From Isoetes taiwanensis (Eukaryota > Streptophyta > Lycopodiopsida > Isoetales > Isoetaceae), in contig JAJEKV010000004.1 of the NCBI GenBank assembly GCA_021234155.1, positions 30,167,305 to 30,231,304 of the forward strand: a DNA stretch of 64,000 bases. The letters are read 5' to 3'. The notes beneath the pieces were generated by a model. That model worked only from the letters and a program-made list of their open reading frames with translations. It was not told the DNA's origin and ran no database searches. This document shows, piece by piece, positions 1 through 10,333 of this stretch (positions are counted from its first letter, which is position 1; each line of letters begins with the position of its first letter). Made by a program: the position numbers and the translations under genes.

Positions 1-1414
1 GGATACAAATCAATCATAATATGCCTCGGGACAGATCTCTTAAAGCAGGGAGGAACTCTCGGCATCAATTCCGACTTCACACTTGGTGCCGTCTTTGAAT
101 CGGCGCAAAAAGCCCACGAATTTCTCTGTTGAATGAATCCCCTTTTAAAAAACTACATTTTTCGTGGGATCTTGGCAAATTAATCAAGGCTCACGGTTTT
201 GGTTTAATTCAAGCTGTTCTTTAGGTGGAGTAAGGACAAAATCGACCACCCGAGAGGCAATGATTACTTCGTTTGGCTCAGCGGAATGGAGATTTCTTGG
301 CAAATTCAAATTTGGGGTTTAGTCGGAATATATCCAGGCGGAAATCAAAAAAGAAAGCTAAGGTATAAATAGAGAACTATTTTGATTTCTCTTGATTACG
401 TGGTCTCCTCCCATAAGCTTCGGCTTCGTGTTTAGACTTGGCATGCCGGGGGCGCCACTTGGCGAGAGGAAGAGAGGGTAGATAGATGGGGGGTAGATGT
501 AGGTAGGTTTTGCCATTTTTTTTAATGAGGCCGTTTCCCAAAGGAAGCCATTTAGAAGGTCAATATGCACTCTTTTTTCAAAATTTTTTTTGTGCCCGGG
601 TGGCATGATTCCATGAGGGCTATCGGGTGGTATCATCAAACTCTCAAATGTAATACTTTTGATTTTTGTAGAAAAAATGAATGGGGTGAGTAGGCATTAG
701 ACATGGGGATTTGGTGAGGTGGCAAGGAGGGAGAACAAGGCTAATAGGCACATTTATCAAACATTTCAATCTTATGGTTGACCAACTTTTGGGTTTGGTC
801 AACATTTGCCTAATCATCATTTGATGATGCAAGGTGATGTGATGATGTGGAATGAGTGATGTAATGGTATGGAGTGATGTGGTGATGTGGACACACATTT
901 GCTTAGGTGGCAACTTGGTGAATGACATATGGAAGTGGCAAATGGTGAGTGGACCAATGTGGCTTTGTAAGTGATGACATATGTATCTAGTCATCATGAC
1001 ATGTCACTTGGAGGTGGTGACTAGAGCAAACTTCGTGTTTAGCCTTTTCAAATGCCTCTTTTTTTTTTTTTTTTTTATATCTAGCCACATGGTGTGGGTG
1101 TGTGATATGATGAAAAAGATGATGTAGAACTTGATGCCTAGGCAATCCTTTTGGTGTAACAACTTTGAAAGTGTGCCTTAGGTAGTGGTAGGTCAACTAT
1201 GGAACAAAAGGGCTAGGTGTGAGATGTATGATAGTATGGGGTAATGGAATGTTGGAAATGTGGAGTGTGAGGTAGGAGAATAGAAATGACAATATGAGGG
1301 AGAAAGATACCACTTTAATAGCTTGCAAACTTCATAGGGGTCTTCCAAACTTCGGATGCTTTCGAGGTCCTCTCAATGTGTGATCTTGATTTCAATTTAA
1401 TGTCTTCTGCCATT
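1..1414. other. Intergenic sequence, no gene recognised
   Basis: No reading frame here resembles a known protein. Between about 780 and 980 the plus strand is rich in degenerate GTGATG and GATGTGG words, and there is a poly-T run near 1059-1076. The short open frames on the minus strand are made of His/Thr/Pro-rich low-complexity peptide, which is what a GTGATG-rich strand gives by chance. A short resemblance (CTTTGAATCGGCG) links about 93-105 with about 9019-9031, suggesting old shared repeats. Confidence 0.6.
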
Positions 1415-3996
1415 GCTACCAAAACTAGGGCAATCAAGGTTGACCTATGTAACCAAATTCGGCCCAGATTAAGCAAACTTTGATTCTAAACCCTTCAATA
1501 TTGTCGATCGGACACTTGAGAAGCGCTAGAATCGAGAATAAGAAGAGGAAAAGGCCCGAGGAGCTGCAATTAGATCAAAAGACAAATGGTATCACGAGGG
1601 TTGACCCACAGCTCTAGGTGCTTTTAGGCTGGGGGGAGCAAGGTTAGGCGAGGAAACGATTATCATTTGGTTACAAATGATCGAATAAAGTTCTTAGAGA
1701 GGTAGAAATCAAATCCTTCTTGAGGAGATAGTTCTGAGGGTTGTTCAAAGGGACCCTCTCCCCAAAATGACTACTATAACACATGCTTTCAGGTGGCTCC
1801 CTCTCAGACAAGGCAAGGCTAAATTGTGAGGAAAAGAAAATGTGCTTCACTTCAAGAGCCTCAAAGGTAGAAATCTACAAACTCTGTGTTCCTTAACCAT
1901 TCGCGGAACCCGGATGGGTTCCACTTGGTTCTATAATAATTTTGGGGATATACTTGGGCCATTCTTCTTGCCCGCCCGATTAAGGATCATTTGGCTAAAT
2001 ATCTTCACCCGGCCCTAGCAAGCTTTATCTGGGTCCCAAAAGTTAATAGCGGTGCTAAGTGAATGGAGAGACAATAAGCTAACCAGTAATGTACGTACAA
2101 AAGTAATCATGAAGGTCATTGCCAATCATATGAAACCAATCTTAACCCGATTCGATTGGGCGTGAACAATCAACTTTTTCTCCCCGAAGTAAGGTACATT
2201 TTGGATAACTATCGGCGGCAGTGGGGAGCTCCATTGGTGCAAGTTATCCCAAAATGAGCGTGTGATGTTGAAGCTAGACTTCGTAGAGCCTATGACTCTC
2301 GGTGGGGTGGGCTAAGGTATTCATGGCTCATATGGAGGGCTTTGAGGTTAAATTTTTTTAGAGCTAGTTATGGGGTTGAACAAAATGATCGACAATCTGC
2401 AGTAAATGGGCAGCCGTCACAGATTCTCTTATTTGGGCTGAAGAAGGGGGAATCGGTGCGGTGTCCCCTTGCTCTTTACCTTTTTCTAATCATGGCCAAA
2501 GCTCTAACTTGTATGATGAAAACTTGATGACCATGGGTTGCTAAATGGATTACTCCCTCGAGGCATCAATGTCGAGGAAATAGCTTCTATTGCATAAATC
2601 GTGGATGATACCTTCCTTTTCCTAAGATACGATGATGGGAGTTTTCATGCCTTCCAACAAGTGTTGGAGCACTTTTACTCTATCTCGGGGTTGGGCGAAT
2701 CGACTAAAGTGTGAGATCATATGGCCTTTTAGAGGGCGTATACAAGGGTTAGGACATGGAACTACCATATAGTGGCGTGATGGAGACTACTAAGCTTTTG
2801 GGTATGCCACTCAATCTTGGAGAAAAATTTGAAAGGTCTCACAGTCACTTAGAATGAAAAGAATTTGGAAAAAGGTTAACCTCACAGTCTGCAAGTCCTT
2901 GTCCACTATGGGGAGAGTGTAGCCCGGTATGCGTGCAATCCTCCAACGCTATCCATATCTATTATTCTTCAGCGGTTGCTTGGCACAAAGTATATATACG
3001 ACCAATTACTAGTAGTTATTCGCAAATTCATATAGGGAGGAAGATAGCTGGGTTCAAGTGGTCACGAAATGTGTGTCGTGATAGGAAAGATGGGGGTTTA
3101 GGATGTAAAGCCCAATGGTCAAAGGAAGGTTCTAGCAGCAAAAATTTGTATGGAGGCTATTCAAGAGGGAAGCATCTCTGGCTATTGCCTTTGTGAGTTA
3201 TTGGTGAAGCAGGGGGAAGCTAAAGGGAAACCCCCCCCTAGAGATGAGGTTGGTTCCTATTTCTATAAATTTTCAATGGGCGAAGTACCTCCCACCTTAA
3301 TGAGGAAAATATTAGAAGCTTGGCGGGGATGTGGGATCTCTTCCCTTGCTTGGTCTTTCGATGGGAGGCGGGGGCTAAGCATATTTTTGGAACACCTAGG
3401 ATTTGGATGAGGATAAGCTTCCCCTTGCATATACCCCTCATGTGTTAAGTTAAATGGCGGGCCTTTGGAATCTCACCAAGGTAGAGGCGGTTGTGGGGGA
3501 AAATAGCGAATGGATCCAACGTGGACAAGATTTAAAGCTTTAGTCAGTGCTGGTGAAGAGGGGATAGGAAGATTATGGTGAATATAAATATACGTTAGGG
3601 TTGTTGTGGAAAAGCGACATATGGCTATGTGATGATGGAACAAAGTATAAAAATTCGAGAAAAGTTGTATGGATTGCTAATGCCACGGTCCTTTAAAAAG
3701 TGCTGAGGCAGGTTGGGATTAGACCAAACAGAAACCAAGGACCTCTTGGCCAATTCTTGTCCTCCACATTGCTCTAAAAGATACAATTCTTCATTTGGAT
3801 CAGTCTACAAGAAGGAGTTTACACTATGACATGGTTGATGAATAAGGAGTGGTTCAACATGATATTTGCCCTCTCAGATGTGGAGCCTCAGAGACAATGG
3901 ATCACCTCTTCTTTTGTCCGACCATAGGAGACTTTTGGAGATGAGTTTGTCCAATTATTGGGCTTAAGTGTGTTCATTTGTCATGGCTGGCCATTC
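1415..3996 (+). mobile_element. Decayed LINE (copy A), 5' truncated, cut by assembly gap
   Basis: This stretch aligns base for base, apart from many small indels, with two blocks of a better preserved LINE further right (47106-48483 followed directly by 58722-59948). It therefore covers the reverse transcriptase and the C-terminal zinc-knuckle (zf-RVT) region of ORF2. The start at 1415 is where similarity to the other copy begins, so the copy is 5' truncated. The right end is artificial because the sequence runs into Ns. Every frame is broken. Short recognisable peptides remain, such as CPLALYLFLIMAK near 2459-2500. At 2758-2762 it keeps the unoccupied GGAAC site that is filled by an LTR retrotransposon in the other copy. 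Confidence 0.9.
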
Positions 3997-4009
3997 NNNN
4001 NNNNNNNNN
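3997..4009. other. Assembly gap (13 Ns)
   Basis: Thirteen consecutive N characters. The sequence to the left is LINE copy A. The sequence to the right does not continue the LINE, so the gap hides a junction of unknown size. Confidence 1.
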
Positions 4010-4737
4010 TGCTACTTTCTTACCAAGGTACCACCATGTCAACACATGTCTCTATTGAACCCCATTTAACCTTGCATTAATTGACATTTAACATTGCATT
4101 CAACCTACATTTAACATGGTCTACACTTACATAAATCAAACTGCTACAACAAACTTGCATGGTTCTTGTAATGACTAAAACATGAGAAAAAATGACGTGC
4201 TATGGCTACCTGTATGTTACAAGGGTTGCAAAGATGTTTGTTCACGAAAGGGTGTATTTTGGCTTCTATACTACATTTTCCATGGTGTCCGGTAAACATA
4301 CGGATAAGGGTATATGGATTGTTAGTTGGGAGCGAGAATACGTCGATCTGAATGAGGGGGCCAAAAATCAAAACTCATATTTATGTCTAGTGGGGAGGAA
4401 GGGGGGGTTGCCCTTATAAAATGCCGATATCTGGGGGGTGTAAGTCGACTCCTTGCCATATGCCTTATATAAAGAGGTGAATGCCCCCGAGGGCTTTCAC
4501 AACCCAAGACTACTTGCATCATCTCCTTACGCTCGGAAATAACTCCCCTTCACTCTGGTGATCCTCTTCCACAATATAATCACGGATCGCTCTCTTCTTC
4601 TCGGGATCCACTTCCGTTTTCTTTGAAGATTCTGTTGCATTCTCTTCCTCCAAGGATTCTTCCTCCCGAGCGATAGAAGAAGGATGAGCTCCCACTTTCA
4701 TCCTCATTGCTATTTTCTGGATCGCTTGACTTACCAT
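4010..4737. other. Intergenic; small acidic minus-strand ORF of unknown function
   Basis: Mostly unrecognised. The minus strand at 4519-4737 encodes 72 codons rich in Glu, Lys and Ser (for example AREEESLEEENATESS). This composition could be a real exon or transposon linker. It has no recognisable domain, and its ATG abuts the edge of the repeat beginning at 4738. I would not call it a gene without transcript support. Confidence 0.3.
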
Positions 4738-4876
4738 ATAAATCTATTCAAAGCCAGGGAGAATAACAGATTGTTAGGAAAAAATAAACCAGTGTTATTA
4801 TAAGGCTAAGCTTGTTGCTAGTGAGAACTATGTCACTTTCAAACAAATAAAGATTTTTTTGCACTTAAAATTTTAA
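4738..4876 (-). repeat. Flank unit of the GGCCAGAAATACC repeat family
   Basis: This segment is the reverse complement of sequence that recurs at about 16620-16686, 18090-18180 and 18400-18570. Landmarks are AAAGCCAGGGAGAATAA, the AACCAGTGTTATTATAAGGCTAAGC block and the TGTCACTTTC-AACAAATAAAG block. It is non-coding. Together with 5255-5345 it forms one reverse-oriented copy, interrupted by a retroelement fragment. Confidence 0.8.
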
Positions 4877-5254
4877 TAAATGTATTGCTTCAGAGTTGTC
4901 TGGCATATGATGATATTCGGATATGCTATGCTGAGCTGGTCCATCCTGGCCTGCCCCTGCATGAGATGTTGAGCATGGCCTTGGTACAGATGTTGGGATC
5001 ATACCTTCAAGAGGTAATGGATCGCGGCGACCAGCTCGGTCCTCGGGCACTTGCCTGATATATGTACATATTTCATATTTCTTTCCTCTAATGATAGTTG
5101 TTTGTACGGTTTGATAGCAATTCTATTCCTGTCACAGATTTTCCCCCAAAAACCATTTGGGGCAAGGGTTGAGGATAAACGCTGCGCGCTCCTCCTTTTG
5201 GGTCCCATAGGCCAATTAGTCTTCGTGGACGATAAAAACTCTATTCTATTCTAA
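4877..5254 (+). mobile_element. Non-LTR retroelement 3' fragment with ATTCT tail
   Basis: The insertion splits the repeat unit, whose two halves continue on either side. Its 3' end reads GGGTCCCATAGGCCAATTAG, then CTTCGTGGACGATAAAAA, then (CTATT)n. Nearly the same tail ends the LINE fragment at 16687-17146 and the tRNA-headed SINE at 46282-46464. No tRNA-like head is visible here, so a LINE 3' piece is more likely than a SINE. The body has no protein similarity I can name. Confidence 0.6.
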
Positions 5255-5345
5255 AACAATTTATGTTGTGATAACCTTAGTGATCATGGCCAAAAATACC
5301 ATGTCACCTATGGCCAGAAAAAGCATGGCCAATTAAAATCCACGC
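5255..5345 (-). repeat. GGCCAGAAATACC minisatellite, short reverse-oriented copy
   Basis: Contains AACAATTTATGTTGTGATAA, CCTTAGTGATCATGGCC and then ATGGCC(A/G)AAAATACC-type units. This is the reverse complement of the block at 16540-16640. It completes the copy begun at 4738. Confidence 0.75.
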
Positions 5346-6602
5346 TCCGCCAGAAATATCACCTCACGCTCCATTCAAGAATGCCCCCCTCTTGAATGCA
5401 CCTGGCCGCAGGTACCACGGATTGGCAGGGCTTGTGCAAAGGCGATGTCAAGGCGGCGGGGACTGGAATGCATTCATCTGCGGTTGAATCATGCGGTTCA
5501 AATGGCATCCACTTTATCGGATGCATGCCCGAATGATATGCTGGGGTGGATGCCTCCCATCCCAGTCCGGATGGGCATGTCGTGGCTGATCTGGAGAGTC
5601 CAGAAATACCAGATGAGATCTGGCCGGAAAGACCAGATCTCAGACTCCAAATATGGGGATCCAGATTCGAAGCCTTTTTTGGAAAGAATTGAAGCCCATC
5701 TCAAGTTAGATCTTCCCTAATATATAAACATAAGAAATAGGCATCGGAGTAATGATAAAGCCATGGTAAACAGATTGAGATGTCATGTAAAAGAACGATA
5801 TGCTGATAGAAATAATTTGATTAATTAAAATCAAATTTTGTTCCCATTTATTACCGATGATTTTGCGCTCTTAATTTGATGAGGTACAAGTGAACATGTG
5901 AAATATTAATAGCATAAAGGTCTTTGATTAATATAATTTGATTAAACGTGCATTATCATCATCTTCATGTTCTTCATGGGCCATGCATCATTCAAGGGAA
6001 ATAAATTTTCAAGGGATTTTGACCATGAATCTTTGTCTATAGCCAATGGAATGCTCAGGGAGCTGGAGGTCTTCAGATAATCTTGGACATCAGTAATCAT
6101 GGATGCTTCATGCTTCTAGGCCTTCAAAACTCTCTGTAATCAGTCTCCACATATTAGATTTTCAGTTTGGTAGTTCCATTGATTGTGGTATTAATTTGCA
6201 TCATTTTGTTCCTTAAGGGTAGGAATCCAAGAATAAATGGGTAGCAGAGATGATGCCAGACGGGATGGCATGATTTGAGCCGAAATTAGAGCGTTATGGT
6301 TCCTGGCTCTACCTTCACGAACTTCATCACGTATTTTTCCATATTTCCACTATATTTTACACTATATTTAGGTATTTCCCAGCTGCGACCATGGTTTTGG
6401 AGGGGTTCGAAGATAAATAAATAATATGTTCAAATACTTTAAGGGTCCCAATCATAAACAAGTCAAGCTTGCAAAGGAAATATTTGACGAGATCATATAA
6501 TCTTGCTTACAAAACTCTTGAACCATGACCATGAGGTTAATATAGATGGATGGAAAAATACACGGACGCAAGGCAAAAGTAATAGCAAGATAACGTAATA
6601 AC
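5346..6602. other. Intergenic, nothing recognised
   Basis: AT-rich sequence with a more GC-rich island at 5346-5700. An open frame at 5445-5720 exists on the plus strand, but its peptide has no recognisable motif and an equally long frame lies opposite. I see no RNA gene or transposon termini. Confidence 0.5.
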
Positions 6603-6669
6603 ACAAGAAATTTATCGCGGCGGCCAAGGCCGCCGCGAACATTTCTCTTCTCCTAAATCATCATAAGGA
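6603..6669 (+). repeat. GC-rich palindromic module, copy 1
   Basis: A 67 bp segment identical to 7793-7859. Its core CGCGGCGGCC-AA-GGCCGCCGCG is a perfect 10 bp inverted repeat with a 2 nt loop, extended by imperfect arms (AGAAATTTAT / AACATTTCT). It stands out as a GC-rich foldback in AT-rich DNA. A third, diverged and inverted copy lies at 12474-12516. Confidence 0.85.
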
Positions 6670-6677
6670 TAATATAG

Positions 6678-7567
6678 ATAATATAGATGTCTTAGTACAG
6701 ATGAATTAACAGGGAGAATTAATTTATCTCGTTCAAGGAATTAAGAAACCCGGGACGATTTTGGGGCAGAGGTACTCAAACCATGCAAAACACAGGCGGC
6801 CCCCTTATTCTGCAAAGCCGAAGCTTGTAAAACCTATGTCTCTTGACCCGCTTCTCTTCTAACATGTTTTCCATGGATTTCTTAAGCGTGGACTCTGCTT
6901 CTAAGACTTGAAGAAAATAAAAGGATACGGATTGGAAAACGATGAGGTGCACTGTGGGTTTGTTTTGTTTGCTTCACTTTTTACTTTTTCAAGGTCCGGC
7001 TGGCTGAAGCTTTTGTTGCGCTTATCGATTCTTGAATTTAGCATGGGGTTCGATGATTACGCATTCTTCGTCGGGAGTAAAAGGCTCCTTTTTCAGATTT
7101 GGGGTGCGGATGATTAGCCCATCGAAACTGCGACTTTTGCCGCATCGAGAAAGGATGGTATGCTTATGAATATTATTGAATTTCCTTCCCCATGCTTGCC
7201 TTTATAATCTGCCGAATTGCATCCTCATTTGCGGTCCATGGCCCCCACCGACCCCGACGATCCTCCTCCTCCTCTGTTCCACCCCTTTTCCATCCCAAAT
7301 CGATCCAAAATCCCGTCTTTTACCCCCAAATCTCTGCTTTATCCATTCCACCCTTTGTTCTTCGCATCAAATCCCCAAATCCGAAGTTGATCAATTGCAC
7401 CCAACTTTGAGAATCCAATTTTTTCTGCCATAGCCGGAGCTCCAATTGGTGAATCCGAAGTGCGAAGTGACAATTTTTCGTTTTTTATTTTTTTAATTTC
7501 TTAAAGGGGCGTGTCATGCCCACATTTTTTTCGAGGGTGGAAATATTAGGCTCAAGCGAAATTGTAC
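6678..7567 (+). repeat. Long direct repeat, copy R1 (~890 bp)
   Basis: Runs from ATAATATAGATGTCTTAG to AAATTGTAC and is repeated in the same orientation at 9119-10023. It includes a pyrimidine-rich stretch (TCCTCCTCCTCCTCTGTTCC near 7261-7280) that resembles a plant 5' UTR or promoter-proximal tract. There is no convincing protein. Differences from R2 are concentrated at CAG/CTG positions. The pair could be the LTRs of a small non-coding element (about 1.55 kb between them) or a segmental duplication. I cannot define TG...CA ends or a target duplication. Confidence 0.8.
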
Positions 7568-9118
7568 GCGCATTTCGATGTAGCGCCTCATCTGGCGGAG
7601 CCGCCTCAGAACATTCTTCGGTGGAATCTTCTCGTGAGGAAGATTCCCTAGTACATTGTTATCGGCACTTTGCTACATAGAAGCAAACTCTAAAAATAAT
7701 GGCACAACATCCCTAACACCAACACAAAGGAAAACAGGGAGGATTTGCAATAGCTGGAGCAACGCCTCAATATCATTACTGCCTTAGCATTTACAAGAAA
7801 TTTATCGCGGCGGCCAAGGCCGCCGCGAACATTTCTCTTCTCCTAAATCATCATAAGGAACTTTTGTGTTAATTCGAGAATGGTGTGAAAGAAGGCCGCC
7901 AAACATTTGTTTAGTTCTAGCCTATTTAACTTTGGATCCATTATAGCATTCCTAACCTGTTCAATTAAATCCACTATATTTTTAACAATGAGAAATAAAG
8001 CATGCACAATTAAACTCATTATTTAACCATTTGTGAAGATGGGGGCACTCTGATTCACTTGGAAATTCTAAGCCCCCAACTTCAATCAATGCTGATAGCC
8101 ATACCACAAATGGGGAAAGAGCAACATCAGCAAATCCTATGGTTGTATAGTTCCAAAGAGGAACCCGTTTCAGATTTGGGGATTCTGCTGTAAAAGCTAT
8201 TTAGAAAACTAGATTCTAAATCTAAGAACATCGCCTGGAGAGAGGTTGGAAGCAAAAATTATGGTGTCGAGCAACAACCCATTCTTAACATGTGAACAAA
8301 TCTAGTGTTTTTGAGATATATGGAGTTCCAATTCGCCAATAGCAAGGTGCATGTGCGCAAAAACATATCAGCTAGATGTAGCTTATATGTTTTGAAATTT
8401 TAAGCATGGTATCATCAAGTGGTCTGGGCAGTAGCCTGCAAAGGATGCGGCCATGGAAAAACTCGACGACCCACTTGCAGGCCATCCAGTTGACGAAATA
8501 GAAGCCATTTTACAAACCAAGATTCTGATGACAAAATAATCCTTTTCGGAATCTAGCTAAATAAGGTTCCGAATGCTCAAATATCCTCAGGAATGCTCAG
8601 ATATGCTCAAATACACTTTCGGGAATGCTCTTGCCTTAATTCATGGCGGCATCTTTGTTTTAGAAGATCAAAGGCGGTCCCACCATATTCGCTCCGAGTC
8701 TTCAACCTATGCTTTTCAAGCCAGCAAATTATGCCACAGTATCTTTGGCGGTCTAAGAGGACAACACAAAACAAAAAAAAACCAAGCTCCATAGCTCGGA
8801 ACTCCCTTAATTGGCTGCCTAATTGTACCTTAGGAAGGCCGATTTACGGATCTCTGTGTGGCGAAGGCAGGGAGCAGGGGGCAATCCGTGGCGTAATTGT
8901 ATGGATAAGATGTGTGGGTTTATCCGGTTAATAAGATGTCCAACTAAAACCACAGGATTGACCCTTTTTAACCTTTATACCGGGTCCTTTGCCTCGAAAT
9001 CCAATTTGTGCTTGCCTTTGAATCGGCGAATGCAACCATGTTTCTCTCTAAAGCGAGAATTGAGACCCCATTTCTTAATTCATCAATTTGGTTGAACCTG
9101 CATTTTACTAAGGCTCAC
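7568..9118. other. Spacer between long direct repeats; no gene
   Basis: Non-coding as far as I can see. It holds palindromic module copy 2 (7793-7859) and a short degenerate tandem of GGAATGCTCAGATATGCTCA near 8571-8640. Open frames at 8573-9095 give peptides without recognisable motifs. Confidence 0.5.
7793..7859 (+). repeat. GC-rich palindromic module, copy 2
   Basis: Identical over 67 bp to 6603-6669, including the perfect CGCGGCGGCC/GGCCGCCGCG hairpin. Sequences on either side differ from copy 1, so the module itself was duplicated or inserted independently of the ~900 bp direct repeat. Confidence 0.85.
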
Positions 9119-10023
9119 ATAATATAGATGTCTTAGTACAGATGAATTAACAGGGAGAATTAATTTATCTCGTTCAAGGAATTAAGAAACCCGGGACGAT
9201 TTTGGGGCAGAGGTACTCAAACCATGCAAAACACAGGCGGCCCCCTTATTCTGCAAAGCCGAAGCTTGTAAAACCTATGTCTCTTCGACCTCTGCTTCTC
9301 TTCTAACATGTTTTTCCATGGATTTCTTAGCGTGGACTCTGCAAAAGGATACGGATTGGAAAACCTGATGAGGCGTACCTGTGGGTTTGTTTTGTTTGCT
9401 TCACTTTTTACTTTTTTCAAGGTCCGGCTGGCTGAAGCTTTTGTTGCGCTTATGCAGTTACTGAATTTAGCATGGGGTTCGATGATTCTGCGTTCTTCGT
9501 CGGGAGTAAAGGCTCCTTTTTTCAGATTTGGGTGCAGATGATTAGCCCATCGAAGCCTGCAGCTTTTGCCGCATCGAGAAAGGATGGTATGCTTATGAAT
9601 ATAATTCGAATTTCCTTCCCCATGCTTGCCTTTATAATCTGCCAGAATTGCATCCTCCGCTGCAGTCCATGGCCCCCCTTTTCAGCCCCGACGATCCTCC
9701 TCCTCCTCTGTTCCACCCCTTTTCCATCCCAAATCGATCCAAAAATCCCGTCTTTTACCCCCCAAATCTCTGCTTTATCCATTCCACCCTTTGTTCTTCG
9801 CATCAAATCCCCAAATCCGAAGCCTTCACCATCGCCCAGTTGATCAATTGCACCCAACTTTGAGAATCCAATTTTTTCTGCCATAGCCGGAGCTCCAATT
9901 GGTGAATCCGAAGTGCGAAGTGACAATTTTTCGTTTTTTTTTTTTTTTAATTTCTTAAAGGGCACGTGTCATGCCCACATTTTTTTCCAGGGTGGAAATA
10001 TTAGGCTCAAACAGAAATTGTAC
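9119..10023 (+). repeat. Long direct repeat, copy R2 (~905 bp)
   Basis: Second copy of the repeat at 6678-7567, better preserved. Near its right end it carries GGCACGTGTC (9961-9970), a G-box/ABRE-like element that is GGGGCGTGTC in R1. It lies about 200-250 bp upstream of a possible first exon at 10218, so it might contribute a promoter. That role is inference from position only. Confidence 0.8.
9961..9970 (+). promoter_or_regulatory. G-box/ABRE-like CACGTG site
   Basis: GGCACGTGTC contains the CACGTG core and the ACGTGTC core recognised by plant bZIP factors. It sits upstream of the exon candidate at 10218. The homologous position in R1 lacks the palindromic core. There is no direct evidence of use. 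Confidence 0.3.
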
Positions 10024-10217
10024 CTGCTTTATATATGTATTGAAAAGCAAAGTGGCTAATGGCAAGGAAATCACAATGATGATATCTAAACTATATAATT
10101 GCTATAGGCAAGCCCAAGGTGCCTTGAGAATATTATCCTATATTCCTTCTCATTTAGCTGACATGCCTCTTAAGTTTGTCTAGGGGAAAAAAATATAAAG
10201 AGAGAATAAAAAAAACA

Positions 10218-10333
10218 ATGCCCAAAGATTGCAAGGCTGGCATGCCCAGCGGGATCTTTGTCATTAAACGGGATTCGGTTGCCCTAGCGGATCGTCATTT
10301 GTCGAGCGATTTGCTTTCGAACAAAAAAATCAG
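10218..10333 (+). CDS. Possible first exon of an unidentified gene
   Basis: An ATG after an A-rich leader (AAAAACAATGCCC) opens a 39-codon frame beginning MPKDCKAGMPSGIFVIKRDS. It ends at a consensus donor CAG|GTAAAT. Amino-acid composition and the clean donor make it look more like a real exon than chance. I could not find a convincing second exon downstream, and the peptide matches no family I know. It may be a gene fragment or a gene whose later exons are interrupted. Confidence 0.3.

Noticed and set aside
4144-4522. Overlapping short ORFs on both strands
   Set aside because: Mirror-image open frames in low-stop-density sequence, without recognisable protein features.
5445-5720. 91-codon plus-strand ORF in a GC-richer island
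   Set aside because: Opposed by an equally long antisense frame, no motif, no start context or splice sites.
7192-7433. Pro/Ser-rich ORF in the long direct repeat
   Set aside because: Produced by a pyrimidine-rich tract; R1 and R2 do not preserve the same reading frame.
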